Shown here: positions 8,914 to 17,749 of the stretch, one piece after another
Layout of the letters: every line of letters begins with the position of its first letter
Position numbering within the stretch: the first letter of the stretch is position 1
From: PALSA-607 sp963825425
GTDB lineage: Bacteria > Actinomycetota > Actinomycetes > Acidothermales > Acidothermaceae
DNA: 64,000 bases
Direction: 5' to 3'
Assembly: GCA_963825425.1 (NCBI GenBank)
Contig: CAWGTF010000011.1
Location: 434,001-498,000 of the forward strand
Notes under the pieces: generated by a model
The model's database searches: none
Told to the model about the DNA's origin: nothing
Seen by the model: the letters and a program-made list of their open reading frames with translations, nothing else
Made by a program: the position numbers and the translations under genes

Positions 8914-10099
8914 GCACGTCGTCGGCGATCACTGCGTGGTGCTTGCCACCGATCAGCGCGAGTACCACGACTGCCTGCTTTGATCCCGACAACCGAAGGT
9001 CGTGACGCAGGGCTTCGACGTCGATCGCCGAGCCGCGCTTCATGATGGTGACGCCCCCGACGTCGCGCTCGCGCAACGCGGTGCGCAGGCGCTTCAACGA
9101 AAACGGCATGACGTCGCGCACCTCGAAGGGCCGCGCGAACGGTGTCTCGACCAGCCGGTCGCTGGTGATGTACGCAGTGGACGCGTCGAGCAGGACGCCG
9201 TCGACCGATCGTGCGAGATCGCCGATCAGATGCGCTCGCACGACGGCATTGTCGGGTTCGTAGAGATAGCGCCGCATCGCACCCGTCGACGCCAGCTCAT
9301 CGGCGTCCGCCGTTGCGCGCATCGATGCACCGGACGGCAACAGCGTCGCGCGTCGCCTCGTTGAACCGTCGGTCAGCAGACCCGCCCACAGCACCGCCTC
9401 TTTGAGGCCGCCCGCGACCGACACCCACTCGGTCTCGATCCCTGCGGGAAGCAGATCGTGCGGAATGCCGGGGGCCACTTTTGCCGCTGCTGCTGGCATC
9501 TTTGCCAGTACGGCGGTAACGAACGACCACGGCGGCGAGTAGGCGTTGACGTCGAACGTTCGCCGCCCGCCGCCGCGCCGCGCGGGATCGATGAAGGCGG
9601 CGTCGTAAGGGTGCAGGTCGACGGATTCGACGTCGACGCATTCGACTCGGGCGTCGCTGTTCATTCTCGCCGCGAGCACCGTGACCGGGTCGTGGTCGAA
9701 GCCGGTCGTTGCACAGCCGGCGTCTTTCAGCGCCCGCAGGTCGGCGCCGATCCCGCAGCACAAGTCGGCCACTTTGGGTGGGCGCCCGAGAGTGGCGCTC
9801 AGCGCGCCGAACCTGGTCGCGCGATGGCGGGCGGCGACGGCGCTGGTCGCCTGTTCGAGTCCGTCGGCGGTGAACCACATGCTGTCGGCGGCATCGCCGA
9901 ACTTCGCCCGGCCGCGGCGTCGCAAGGTCGCCTGCTCGACGGCGGCGGAGGCAACTCGGGGCGGCAGCGCGGGGAAGTGGCGCCGGACGTCTTCGCCGAC
10001 CTTGAGGTCGCTCGTGCCGGCGTCGAGGCTCGCCATCGCGTGGGCGATCGCGGCGCGGCCAGGCTCGGTCGCAAGCGCAGCGAACGTGTCGGCGTCCAT
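8891..10099 (-). CDS. Class I SAM methyltransferase with THUMP-like domain
   Basis: A 402-residue protein. The SAM-binding motif VADLCCGIGADLRAL lies near residue 110, FDHDPVTVLAARMN supplies the acidic ribose-binding residue, and FIDPARRGGGRRTFD near 170 is the catalytic-loop signature of this actinobacterial group. The C-terminal third (about 310-395) matches the THUMP-like domain seen in these proteins, suggesting an RNA substrate by analogy. It converges on the t6A operon and is divergent from groES. Confidence 0.82.
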   Translation of the reverse strand: MDADTFAALATEPGRAAIAHAMASLDAGTSDLKVGEDVRRHFPALPPRVASAAVEQATLRRRGRAKFGDAADSMWFTADGLEQATSAVAARHRATRFGALSATLGRPPKVADLCCGIGADLRALKDAGCATTGFDHDPVTVLAARMNSDARVECVDVESVDLHPYDAAFIDPARRGGGRRTFDVNAYSPPWSFVTAVLAKMPAAAAKVAPGIPHDLLPAGIETEWVSVAGGLKEAVLWAGLLTDGSTRRRATLLPSGASMRATADADELASTGAMRRYLYEPDNAVVRAHLIGDLARSVDGVLLDASTAYITSDRLVETPFARPFEVRDVMPFSLKRLRTALRERDVGGVTIMKRGSAIDVEALRHDLRLSGSKQAVVVLALIGGKHHAVIADDVLTPRRQG

Positions 10100-10156
10100 G
10101 GCTGTCTAGCTTCCTCGTACGGGCTGAGACGTGGGCGCGCTACGGCGCATTCATGC

Positions 10157-10184
10157 CTGGCACTCGGGTTGACGGAGTGCTAAG
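10157..10184 (+). promoter_or_regulatory. CIRCE operator 1 (HrcA site) over the groES promoter
   Basis: CTGGCACTC, nine spacer bases, GAGTGCTAAG: the actinobacterial form of CIRCE with near-perfect arms. A TTGACG at 10169-10174 within the spacer/right arm could be the -35 box, with CATAGT at 10190 or TAGTCT at 10192 as -10. HrcA bound here would block groES transcription until heat shock. The promoter boxes are inference. Confidence 0.93.
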
Positions 10185-10210
10185 CCCGGCATAGTCTTCG
10201 GGTGGACGTG

Positions 10211-10237
10211 CTGGCACTCTCCTACTGTGTTTGCTAA
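10211..10237 (+). promoter_or_regulatory. CIRCE operator 2, degenerate right arm
   Basis: CTGGCACTC, nine bases, GTTTGCTAA. The left arm is identical to that of operator 1; the right arm has two changes. The elements are 54 bp apart start to start, about five helical turns, so two HrcA dimers could sit on one face of the helix. Confidence 0.8.
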
Positions 10238-10364
10238 CCGGCTTACTCATCGCGATTGCCCACACGTTCGCTCGGCCTGATCCCCGCGACGGCAGGCTGC
10301 TGTACCACCAAACTGCGCCAGACCAACCGCCATCACCAACCAGCTAAGGAGGGGGAGTCACGCT

Positions 10365-10676
10365 GTGACGACCGCCACCAAGTCCAAGGTAGCCATCCGG
10401 CCGCTCGAGGACCGCATCGTCGTGCAGGCCGTTGAGGCCGAGACCACAACCGCTTCCGGCCTGGTCATTCCTGACACCGCCAAGGAGAAGCCCCAGGAGG
10501 GCATCGTCCTCGCCATCGGCCCCGGCCGGTTCGAAGACGGTCAGCGGGTGCCCCTCGACGTCAAAGAGGGCGACCGCGTTCTCTACAGCAAGTACGGCGG
10601 CACCGAGGTCAAGTACAGCGGCGAGGAGTACCTCGTACTCTCCGCTCGCGACGTCCTCGCCGTCATCGAGAAGTAG
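10365..10676 (+). CDS. groES: Co-chaperonin GroES
   Basis: A 103-residue protein. IRPLEDRIVVQAVEAETTTA opens it, then the mobile loop ASGLVIPDTAKEKPQEG, VKEGDRVLYSKYGGTEVKY and the ending LSARDVLAVIEK: complete and canonical. It caps the GroEL ring during ATP-driven folding. The GTG start is preceded by a strong AAGGAGGGG at 10346-10354. Two CIRCE elements upstream indicate HrcA control. groEL follows after 159 bp containing a hairpin. Confidence 0.98.
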   Translation: MTTATKSKVAIRPLEDRIVVQAVEAETTTASGLVIPDTAKEKPQEGIVLAIGPGRFEDGQRVPLDVKEGDRVLYSKYGGTEVKYSGEEYLVLSARDVLAVIEK

Positions 10677-10719
10677 TTTGCGCGCGGCGTAAGTCGCGCC
10701 GGCTCGCACTGGCCCACAC

Positions 10720-10753
10720 CGCCGCCCCGGAGCCACTCGGCACCGGGGCGGCG
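10720..10753 (+). terminator. Hairpin between groES and groEL
   Basis: CGCCGCCCCGG and CCGGGGCGGCG form an 11-bp perfect stem with a 12-base loop and no T-run. It may partially terminate or process the groES-groEL transcript, allowing more groES than groEL. Confidence 0.55.
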
Positions 10754-10835
10754 TCTGTCGGGCTCTAGCTCGACCGGCTCTCATCGACCGTGCTCGACCC
10801 TGAACTGCCTGAACTTTTGAGAGGACCCCGACCGC

Positions 10836-12471
10836 ATGCCGAAGATCCTGCAGTACGACGAGAGCGCCCGCCGATCGCTCGAGCGCGGTGTTGACGCGCT
10901 CGCGAACGCCGTGAAGGTGACGCTTGGGCCGAAGGGCCGCAACGTCGTCATCGCCAAGAGCTACGGCGTCCCGACGATCACCAACGACGGCGTGACGATC
11001 GCCCGCGAGATCGAGCTCCCCGACCGCCACGAGAACCTCGGTGCGCAGCTCGCCAAGGAGGTCGCCACCAAGACCAACGATGTCGCAGGTGACGGCACGA
11101 CGACCGCCACCGTGCTCGCGCAAGCGATGGTTCACGAAGGCCTGCGCAATGTCGCGGCCGGCGCCGACCCGCTCGCGCTGAAGCGTGGCATCGAAGCCGC
11201 TGTTACCGCGGTGACCGCCCGCCTCGTCGACACCGCACGCGAGGTGTCGGGCAAGGGTGAGATCGCCCACGTCGCCGCGATCTCGGCCCAAGACACCGAG
11301 GTCGGCGAACTGATTGCCGAAGCGTTCGACAAGGTCGGCAAGGACGGCGTCATCACCGTCGAAGAGTCGAACACGATGGGCCTCGAGCTGGAGCTGACCG
11401 AGGGCTTGCAGTTCGACAAGGGCTACATCTCGCCGTACTTCGTCAGCGACACCGAGCGCATGGAAGCCGTGCTCGAGAACCCGCTGATCCTGCTCAACCA
11501 GGGCAAGTTGTCGTCGGTCTCCGACCTGTTGCCGTTGCTCGAAAAGGTCATCCAGGCCGGGAAGCCGCTGCTCGTCATTGCCGAGGACGTCGACGGCGAG
11601 GCGCTCTCGACCCTGGTCGTGAACAAGATTCGGGGCACCTTCTCCTCAGTCGCGGTCAAGGCACCGGCGTTCGGTGACCGTCGCAAGGCCATGCTCGAAG
11701 ACATCGCGATCCTGACTGGTGCGCAGGTTGTGGCACCCGAGGTCGGTCTCAAGCTGGACGACGTCGGGCTCGAAGTGCTCGGCACTGCACGTCGGGTGAC
11801 GATCACCAAGGACGACACCACGATCGTCGACGGTGCCGGTTCGACTGAGGCAGTCGCCGACCGGGTTCGCCAGTTGCGCGCAGAGATCGAGCGCACCGAC
11901 TCCGAGTGGGATCGCGACAAGCTGCAAGAGCGGCTGGCGAAGTTGGCCGGCGGCGTCGCGGTGATCCGGGTTGGCGCCGCGACCGAAGTCGAGCTCAAAG
12001 AGAAGAAGCACCGGCTCGAGGATGCGATCTCGGCGACTCGTGCGGCTGTCGAAGAGGGCATCGTCGCGGGTGGCGGTTCCGCGCTCCTGCACGCGGCTGC
12101 CGGCTCTCGACAAGCTCGACCTCGTCGGCGACGAGGCGACCGGCGCATCCATCGTGCGAAAGGCGCTCGTCGAGCCGCTTCGGTGGATCGCCGAGAACAG
12201 CGGCCTCGAGGGCTACGTCGTGACGCAGAAGGTTGCCGGCTTGCCGGTGGGTCATGGGTTCAATGCAGCCACCAGTCAGTACGGCGATCTGATCGCCGAC
12301 GGGGTCATCGACCCCGTCAAGGTGACCCGTTCCGCATTGGCGAACGCCGCATCGATCGCGGCCTTGGTGCTGACGACCGAAACACTGGTCGTCGAAAAGC
12401 CCGAGGACACCGAGGCCGACGCGCACGGTGGTCACGGTCACAGCCACGGCCCCGGCGGTCACAGCCACTAA
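10836..12471 (+). CDS. groEL: Chaperonin GroEL, His-tailed type (one frame break)
   Basis: 60-kDa chaperonin. VTLGPKGRNVVIAKSYGVP, VAGDGTTTATVLAQAM (ATP site), NTMGLELELTEGLQFDKGY and AGGVAVIRVGAATEVELKEK are intact. Near 12102 one extra base shifts the frame; without it LDKLDLVGDEATGASIVRKA and EPLRWIAENSGLEGYVV complete the equatorial domain. The C-terminus is rich in histidine (HGGHGHSHGPGGHSH) in place of the Gly-Met tail, as in the GroEL1 copies of mycobacteria and related actinobacteria that sit beside groES. A second GroEL elsewhere in the genome is expected by analogy. Confidence 0.95.
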
Positions 12472-12480
12472 CCTGGCGCG

Positions 12481-13461
12481 GTGGACTCTGACGACGACGC
12501 TGCCCCGACAGTCCGGCGCTCCTCCGGCGCGCCGGACGCGCTCGCTGGGCTGCTAGCCAAAGGCGAGCGGGCAGCGTTCCACGGGCCGCCCGGCACCGCC
12601 GTCCCGCCTCTTGAAGAAGCTGTTGCCCTCGCGACCAGTGGTGGGCGGCTGGCCGAGGCGACGGCGGCCACCTGGCTGCTCGGTGTCGCGCAAGCATCCC
12701 GTGGTCGGTTCGGTACCGCATTGACCCTGCTGGGCGGGGTGATGGGCCCGCTCCGGGACGCCCTGTCGGGCGCCGATACCGCCCCCGAGTTGCGGCTGTT
12801 CGGCGCGCTCGCGGCAGCGACCGTCGCCAGCGTGCACCGGCAATTGGGACGGCACACCGTTGCGTGGGAGTTCGACGCGCTCGGGCTGACCGCGGCCGAT
12901 GCGCTGCCCGGACTCGACGAAGCCGTCTTCGACTGCCGTCTCGGTCTCGCCTCAGATGCGGTGGGCCTGGGCGAGATCGAGATCGCCGGCACCGAGCTCG
13001 GCGTCGCTGCGGGCGTGGCCGAGGTCCACCCTGACTGGTGGCGGCAGCGGGTCCGCCTCGACTGGGTGCGCGCCGAGATCGCGCTGCTCGAGGAGAATCC
13101 GCTCGCTGCTCAGGAGGCTGCGTCGGAGGCTATTGACGCGGCCGAACTCGCGCACGCGCCGCGGCACGTGGCGAAAGGCCTGCTGTTCCTCGGGGTGGCC
13201 CAGGCTCACCTCGGCAGCCCCGACACCGTCACCACCCTTCGGCGCGCCGCCACGCTCGCCGAACAGCTCGGGACCACGCCGCTGATCTGGCAGGCCCGAG
13301 CGCTTGTCGGTGCATTGCTTGCCGAGGACGATCCGGCGACGAGCGCGCGTAGCTTGCAGGCTGCCCGATCCGCGGTCTTGGCTATCGCAGGCGACCTCCC
13401 TGATGACGTTCGGGAGGAATGGCTTAACCGTCCCGATATAGAGGCATTGTTGTCGATATAG
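12481..13461 (+). CDS. TPR-like helical repeat protein
   Basis: A 326-residue, alanine- and leucine-rich protein with helical repeats of about 35-40 residues (for example EEAVALATSGGRLAEATAA and DVREEWLNRPDIEALLS at the end), resembling TPR scaffolds. No catalytic motif or membrane segment is visible. It starts 9 bp after groEL (GTG) and probably shares its transcript. Function unknown; a protein-interaction role is inferred from the fold. Confidence 0.65.
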   Translation: MDSDDDAAPTVRRSSGAPDALAGLLAKGERAAFHGPPGTAVPPLEEAVALATSGGRLAEATAATWLLGVAQASRGRFGTALTLLGGVMGPLRDALSGADTAPELRLFGALAAATVASVHRQLGRHTVAWEFDALGLTAADALPGLDEAVFDCRLGLASDAVGLGEIEIAGTELGVAAGVAEVHPDWWRQRVRLDWVRAEIALLEENPLAAQEAASEAIDAAELAHAPRHVAKGLLFLGVAQAHLGSPDTVTTLRRAATLAEQLGTTPLIWQARALVGALLAEDDPATSARSLQAARSAVLAIAGDLPDDVREEWLNRPDIEALLSI

Positions 13462-13616
13462 CCGCCCGGTTTGTGCACCAATTGAGCCATTCGGAGTAAG
13501 GGTACGGCCAGGTTCGGGCTCAGGGTTGCTGCCAACCCTGCCGATGAATGAGCCGATGGCCTAAGAGGGTGAAATTCCTCGCGGGACGGTTCGGACCTCG
13601 AACGGGCGGAACGCTT

Positions 13617-14225
13617 GTGACGACTGTGCTCATCTGTGACGATCATCGGCGCTTTCGCGAGCACTTGCGCCGCTACGTCGCCGCGGTGCCTGGCGTCGAT
13701 CGAGTCATGACGGCCGACACCAGTGCGGAGACTTTCGTCCGCTACGCCGCCGAACTCCCCGCGCTCGTCCTGCTCGATGTTGCGATGCCTGACCTCGGCG
13801 GCCCCGAGACGGCCCGCCTTCTTGTCTCGGCTCACCCGGGCGCAAATGTCGTGATGCTGGCCGGCAGTGCGGACAGCGAAAACCTCGCCCGCGCGATGGC
13901 CGGTGGCGCGCGTGGCTACCTGACCAAGGACGTCTCCGTCGAGGAATTGTGTGCGGCGCTTGCCCACGTCGTCGTCGACGCCGGAGTCGCCCGTGCCAAC
14001 AACGGGCACGGTCCGGCGCAGGTCATCGACCCGCCCCTGACCGAGCGGGAACGCCAGGTCCTCGACGGGATGAGCCGTGGGAAGACCAACAACGAAATCG
14101 GTCGCGAGCTGTTTCTGTCCGAGGACACCGTCAAGACGCACGCCCGGCGGTTGTTCCGCAAGCTCGGCGTCAATGACCGCGCGCAGGCTGTGGCGTTAGG
14201 TTTTCGCAGCGGCATCGTCCGCTAG
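13617..14225 (+). CDS. NarL/LuxR-family response regulator
   Basis: Receiver domain (VTTVLICDDHRRFREHL at the start, phospho-acceptor in LLDVAMPDLGG, switch lysine in YLTKDV) followed by a LuxR-type HTH near residues 140-200 (LTERERQVLDGMSRGKTNNE, SEDTVKTHARRLFRKLG). The GTG at 13617 gives a normal N-terminus; the longer frame back to 13548 adds residues with no receiver homology. No kinase is adjacent. It overlaps the converging DUF5319 gene by 4 bp. Confidence 0.88.
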   Translation: MTTVLICDDHRRFREHLRRYVAAVPGVDRVMTADTSAETFVRYAAELPALVLLDVAMPDLGGPETARLLVSAHPGANVVMLAGSADSENLARAMAGGARGYLTKDVSVEELCAALAHVVVDAGVARANNGHGPAQVIDPPLTERERQVLDGMSRGKTNNEIGRELFLSEDTVKTHARRLFRKLGVNDRAQAVALGFRSGIVR

Positions 14226-14575
14226 CGCAGGTCGATTGTTGACGGACCGTCGTCGTCGCGATCCTCTCGCTCAGCCTCCGCCAGCACGCCGTCAACAAAA
14301 CCACTCGCGTAGTCCCAGGCGACGTAGTCCGCGGGATCCGGCTCATACGCGGGCTCGTGCGCGCGCAGCTGGCCGACGTCGAGCAGTTGGCGCAGATTTT
14401 GCCGCAGCAACTCCCACGCGAAGTAGTGCGGCGCTTCACATTCGCCGCAGTCGACGACGAGACCGCGGACACCTCGCGGCTCGAGCAGGGTCTGAAAGAC
14501 CTCGAGGTCGGCCAGATCGACCAGGATCTCCTCGCGGTCCTGCGGCGACAGCGGCTCGCTGGTTGCCTCGTGCAT
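14222..14575 (-). CDS. DUF5319 family protein
   Basis: A 117-residue acidic protein with CGECEAPHYFAWELLRQNL near residue 65 and a DPADYVAWDYASGFVDG block, matching the actinobacterial DUF5319 family usually encoded just upstream of guaB, as here. The CxxC...H arrangement could bind a metal. Function unknown. Confidence 0.82.
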   Translation of the reverse strand: MHEATSEPLSPQDREEILVDLADLEVFQTLLEPRGVRGLVVDCGECEAPHYFAWELLRQNLRQLLDVGQLRAHEPAYEPDPADYVAWDYASGFVDGVLAEAEREDRDDDGPSTIDLR

Positions 14576-14672
14576 ATCGAAAGCCTAATGCCGGTAAGCG
14601 GACGGCGGCGGCTGGCGACGGCCGCGCCAGCTAGCATGGTGTCTCCTGCCCGAGGGGAAAGCAGCTGCAGCC

Positions 14673-16181
14673 GTGACAGATTCAGCGCATGAGTTCGGCT
14701 CCTTGCCGGACAAGGTGGCCATGATCGGCCTCACCTACGACGACGTGCTGCTGCTGCCTGCGGCCTCTGACGTCATTCCCAGTCAGGCCGACACCACGAC
14801 GGCGATCACCCGCAACATCTCCCTGCGGGTGCCGTTGTTGTCGAGTGCGATGGACACCGTCACCGAGGCCCGCATGGCGATCGCGATGGCGCGCCAAGGT
14901 GGCGTCGGCGTCCTTCACCGCAACCTGTCGATCGACGAGCAAGCGGCGCAGGCCGACCTGGTGAAGCGGTCCGAGGCCGGCATGATCACCAACCCGGTCA
15001 CCTGCTCGGCCGATGACACGCTCGCCGATGTCGACCGGCTCTGCTCGCACTACCGCATCTCCGGTGCTCCGGTCGTCGACGCCGCGGGCGTCCTGGTCGG
15101 CATCGTCACGAACCGCGACATCCGGTTCGAGACCGATCTGTCGCGGCCGGTGCGTGACGTCATGACGCCGATGCCGCTGGTGACCGCGCCGGTGGGCGTC
15201 TCGGACGACGACGCCCTTGAGCTGTTGCGTCGCCACAAGATCGAAAAGCTGCCGCTCGTCGACGGTGCGGGGCGGTTGCGCGGGTTGATCACGGTGAAGG
15301 ACTTCACCAAACGTGAGCAGTTCCCTGACGCATCGAAAGACGCCGCCGGGCGGCTGCTCGTAGCTGCCGCGGTTGGCACCGGTGAAGACTCTTACAAGAG
15401 GGCCCGCGCGCTGGTCGAGGCCGGCGTCGACATCATCGTCGTCGACACCGCGCACGGGCATTCGTCCGGCGTGCTGGAGATGGTCAGCCGGCTGAAGCGC
15501 GACGTCAGCGTCGACGTCATCGGCGGCAACATCGCCACTCGCGAAGGCGCCCAGGCGCTGGTCGATGCGGGAGCCGACGGCGTCAAGGTCGGGGTCGGGC
15601 CTGGTTCGATCTGCACCACCCGAGTCGTCACCGGAGTCGGCGTCCCGCAAGTGACTGCTATCTACGAAGCCGCCAAGGCGTGTCGTGCTGCCGGCATTCC
15701 GGTCATCGGCGACGGCGGACTTCAGTACTCCGGCGACATCGCCAAGGCAATCGCTGTCGGCGCCGACGCGGTCATGCTGGGCAGCCTGTTGGCGGGTGTC
15801 GAAGAAAGTCCGGGCGAGCTCATCTTCATCAATGGCAAGCAGTACAAGAGTTATCGGGGGATGGGTTCACTCGCGGCGATGCAGTCGCGCGGTGAGGTTC
15901 GTTCCTACAGCAAGGACAGGTACTTCCAGGACGACGTGTTGTCCGACGACAAGCTCGTACCTGAGGGCATCGAAGGGCAGGTGCCCTACCGCGGGCCGCT
16001 CGCCGCCGTGGTCCACCAGCTTGTCGGTGGCCTGCGGTCAGCGATGGGCTACTGCGGCGCGGCCACGATCGGCCAGTTGCAGCAAGCTCGCCTGGTGCGC
16101 ATCACCGCGGCCGGTTTGAAGGAAAGCCATCCCCACGATGTGCAGATGACGACGGAAGCACCGAACTACTACTCGCGCTGA
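14673..16181 (+). CDS. guaB: Inosine-5'-monophosphate dehydrogenase
   Basis: NAD-dependent oxidation of IMP to XMP, the committed step to GMP. 502 residues, complete. LTYDDVLLLPAASDVIPS, a CBS pair at about residues 105-220, VGVGPGSICTTRVVTGVG with the catalytic cysteine near 315, and the flap region YRGMGSLAAMQ...YFQDDV. guaB3 follows 36 bp later and guaA lies 12.5 kb downstream, so guanine-nucleotide synthesis is well represented in this window. Confidence 0.97.
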   Translation: MTDSAHEFGSLPDKVAMIGLTYDDVLLLPAASDVIPSQADTTTAITRNISLRVPLLSSAMDTVTEARMAIAMARQGGVGVLHRNLSIDEQAAQADLVKRSEAGMITNPVTCSADDTLADVDRLCSHYRISGAPVVDAAGVLVGIVTNRDIRFETDLSRPVRDVMTPMPLVTAPVGVSDDDALELLRRHKIEKLPLVDGAGRLRGLITVKDFTKREQFPDASKDAAGRLLVAAAVGTGEDSYKRARALVEAGVDIIVVDTAHGHSSGVLEMVSRLKRDVSVDVIGGNIATREGAQALVDAGADGVKVGVGPGSICTTRVVTGVGVPQVTAIYEAAKACRAAGIPVIGDGGLQYSGDIAKAIAVGADAVMLGSLLAGVEESPGELIFINGKQYKSYRGMGSLAAMQSRGEVRSYSKDRYFQDDVLSDDKLVPEGIEGQVPYRGPLAAVVHQLVGGLRSAMGYCGAATIGQLQQARLVRITAAGLKESHPHDVQMTTEAPNYYSR

Positions 16182-16220
16182 CGGATCGCTGCTCTTTCTC
16201 TTTCACAGAAGGGCTTCTTG

Positions 16221-17333
16221 GTGGCTGAAGTCCAGATCGGCATGGGCAAGGCGGGTCGGCGCGCCTACGGCTTCGACGACATCGCGATCGTGCCGTCGCG
16301 ACGCACCCGCGACCCGGAGGAGATCTCCGTCGCGTGGCAGATCGATGCGTACCGATTCGAGGCGCCGATCGTTTCGAGCGCGATGGACAGCGTGGTGTCG
16401 CCGGACACCGCGATCGAGATCGGCCGTCTCGGCGGGCGTCGGCGTGCTCGATCTCGAAGGTCTCTGGACCCGCTACGACGATCCACAGCCGCTGCTCGAC
16501 GAGATCGCGACGCTGCCCGAGGCCGACGTCGTGCGGCGGATGCGCGAGATCTACGCCGAGCCGATCAAGGAAGAACTGATCGGCGCGCGCATCAAGCAGA
16601 TTCGCGACGGCGGCGTCGTCACTGCCGCCGCGTTGTCACCGCAGCGAACGGCGCAGTATCACAAGGCGGTGCTCGAGGCCGGTGTCGACTTGTTCGTGAT
16701 CCGCGGCACCACGGTGTCGGCCGAGCACGTCTCGTCGCGCGCCGAGCCGTTGAACTTGAAGAGGTTCATCTACGACCTCGACGTGCCCGGTCATCGTCGG
16801 CGGTTCCTACACCTACCAGGCTGCGTTGCACCTGATGCGAACCGGCGCGGCCGGCGTGCTCGTTGGTGTGGGTGGCGGTGCCGCGCACACCACCCGGCAG
16901 GTGCTCGGTATCGGCGTCCCGATGGCGACCGTCGTGTCCGATGCTGCCGCCGCGCGCCGCGACTACATGGATGAGTCCGGCGGTCGCTACGTGCATGTCA
17001 TTGCGGACGGCGCGATGCGCACCGGTGGCGACATCGCCAAGGCGATTGCCTGCGGTGCGGACGCCGTGATGATCGGACTCCCGCTCGCGCGTGCGACTGA
17101 GGCACCAGGCAAGGGCTGGCATTGGGGTGCCGAAGCCCGGCACAACGACCTCTCCCGTGGACAGCGCTTTCACGCGGGCACAGCCGGGAGTCTGCGGCGA
17201 AATCCTTTATGGCCCATCGACCGACGCCGAGGGAACGACGAATCTGGTCGGTGCTTTGCGTAAGGCGATGGCGACGTGCGGGTACTCCGACTTGAAGGAG
17301 TTCCAGCGCGTCGAGGTCGTCGTCAGCAGTTAG
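16221..17333 (+). CDS. guaB3: GuaB3 family IMPDH-related protein (three frame breaks)
   Basis: Shorter IMPDH relative without CBS domains, typically the second gene after guaB in actinobacteria. IGMGKAGRRAYGFDDIAIVP opens it; EAPIVSSAMDSVVSP matches the IMPDH barrel. Extra bases near 16437, 16789 and 17195 must be removed to join GVGVLDLEGLWTRYDDPQ, VPVIVGGSYTYQAALHLMRT, VLVGVGGGAAHTTRQVLGI and EILYGPSTDAEGTTNLVGAL. About 370 residues after repair. The exact role is unsettled in the literature; GMP-reductase-like or regulatory functions have been proposed. The preceding TTG at 16218 is an alternative start. Confidence 0.88.
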
Positions 17334-17341
17334 GTGCAACC

Positions 17342-17749
17342 GTGACCGACGCAGGGCAGACGCCGGACCACCCAAACGCGGTGGCCTATCGGCAGGCGGC
17401 GGCGGCGTTTCGCGCCAACGACATAGCCGCGATCGAAGACCTTGTCGATGTGGATGTCGTGTGGCACGTCCCTGGCACGCACCCGCGCGCTGGTGATCTG
17501 CGTGGCCGGGCTGCGTTGATCAACTTCCTCGGCGGGCTCGGTCCGTTGGGCTTCTGGTTGCGCGAGCACGACGTCTTCGGCAACGACGTGCACGTATGTG
17601 CGCTGAGCGAGATGGGAGCGACGCGTCCAGAGGTTTCGGTCAGCACCCGCGTAGTCAGCATCTTCCACTTCCGCGACGGCCGGCAACTCGAGCGATGGTT
17701 CTACCCCGACGACATGAGCGCCTGGAATTCGATTTTCAACGGGCCGTGA
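17342..17749 (+). CDS. SnoaL/NTF2-like protein
   Basis: 135 residues with the small alpha+beta barrel pattern of SnoaL-like proteins: AFRANDIAAIEDLVDVDVVW, GRAALINFLGGL, VVSIFHFRDGRQLERWFYPD. Such proteins are ketosteroid-isomerase-like enzymes or ligand binders; no substrate can be inferred. GTG start 8 bp after guaB3, end overlapping the converging GGDEF-EAL gene by 14 bp. Confidence 0.75.
   Translation: MTDAGQTPDHPNAVAYRQAAAAFRANDIAAIEDLVDVDVVWHVPGTHPRAGDLRGRAALINFLGGLGPLGFWLREHDVFGNDVHVCALSEMGATRPEVSVSTRVVSIFHFRDGRQLERWFYPDDMSAWNSIFNGP

Noticed and set aside
4167..12471. Programmed +1 frameshifting as explanation for broken genes
   Set aside because: No shared slippery site or stop context exists, and genes such as groEL and tsaD are not known to use it; the breaks are too many and too varied.
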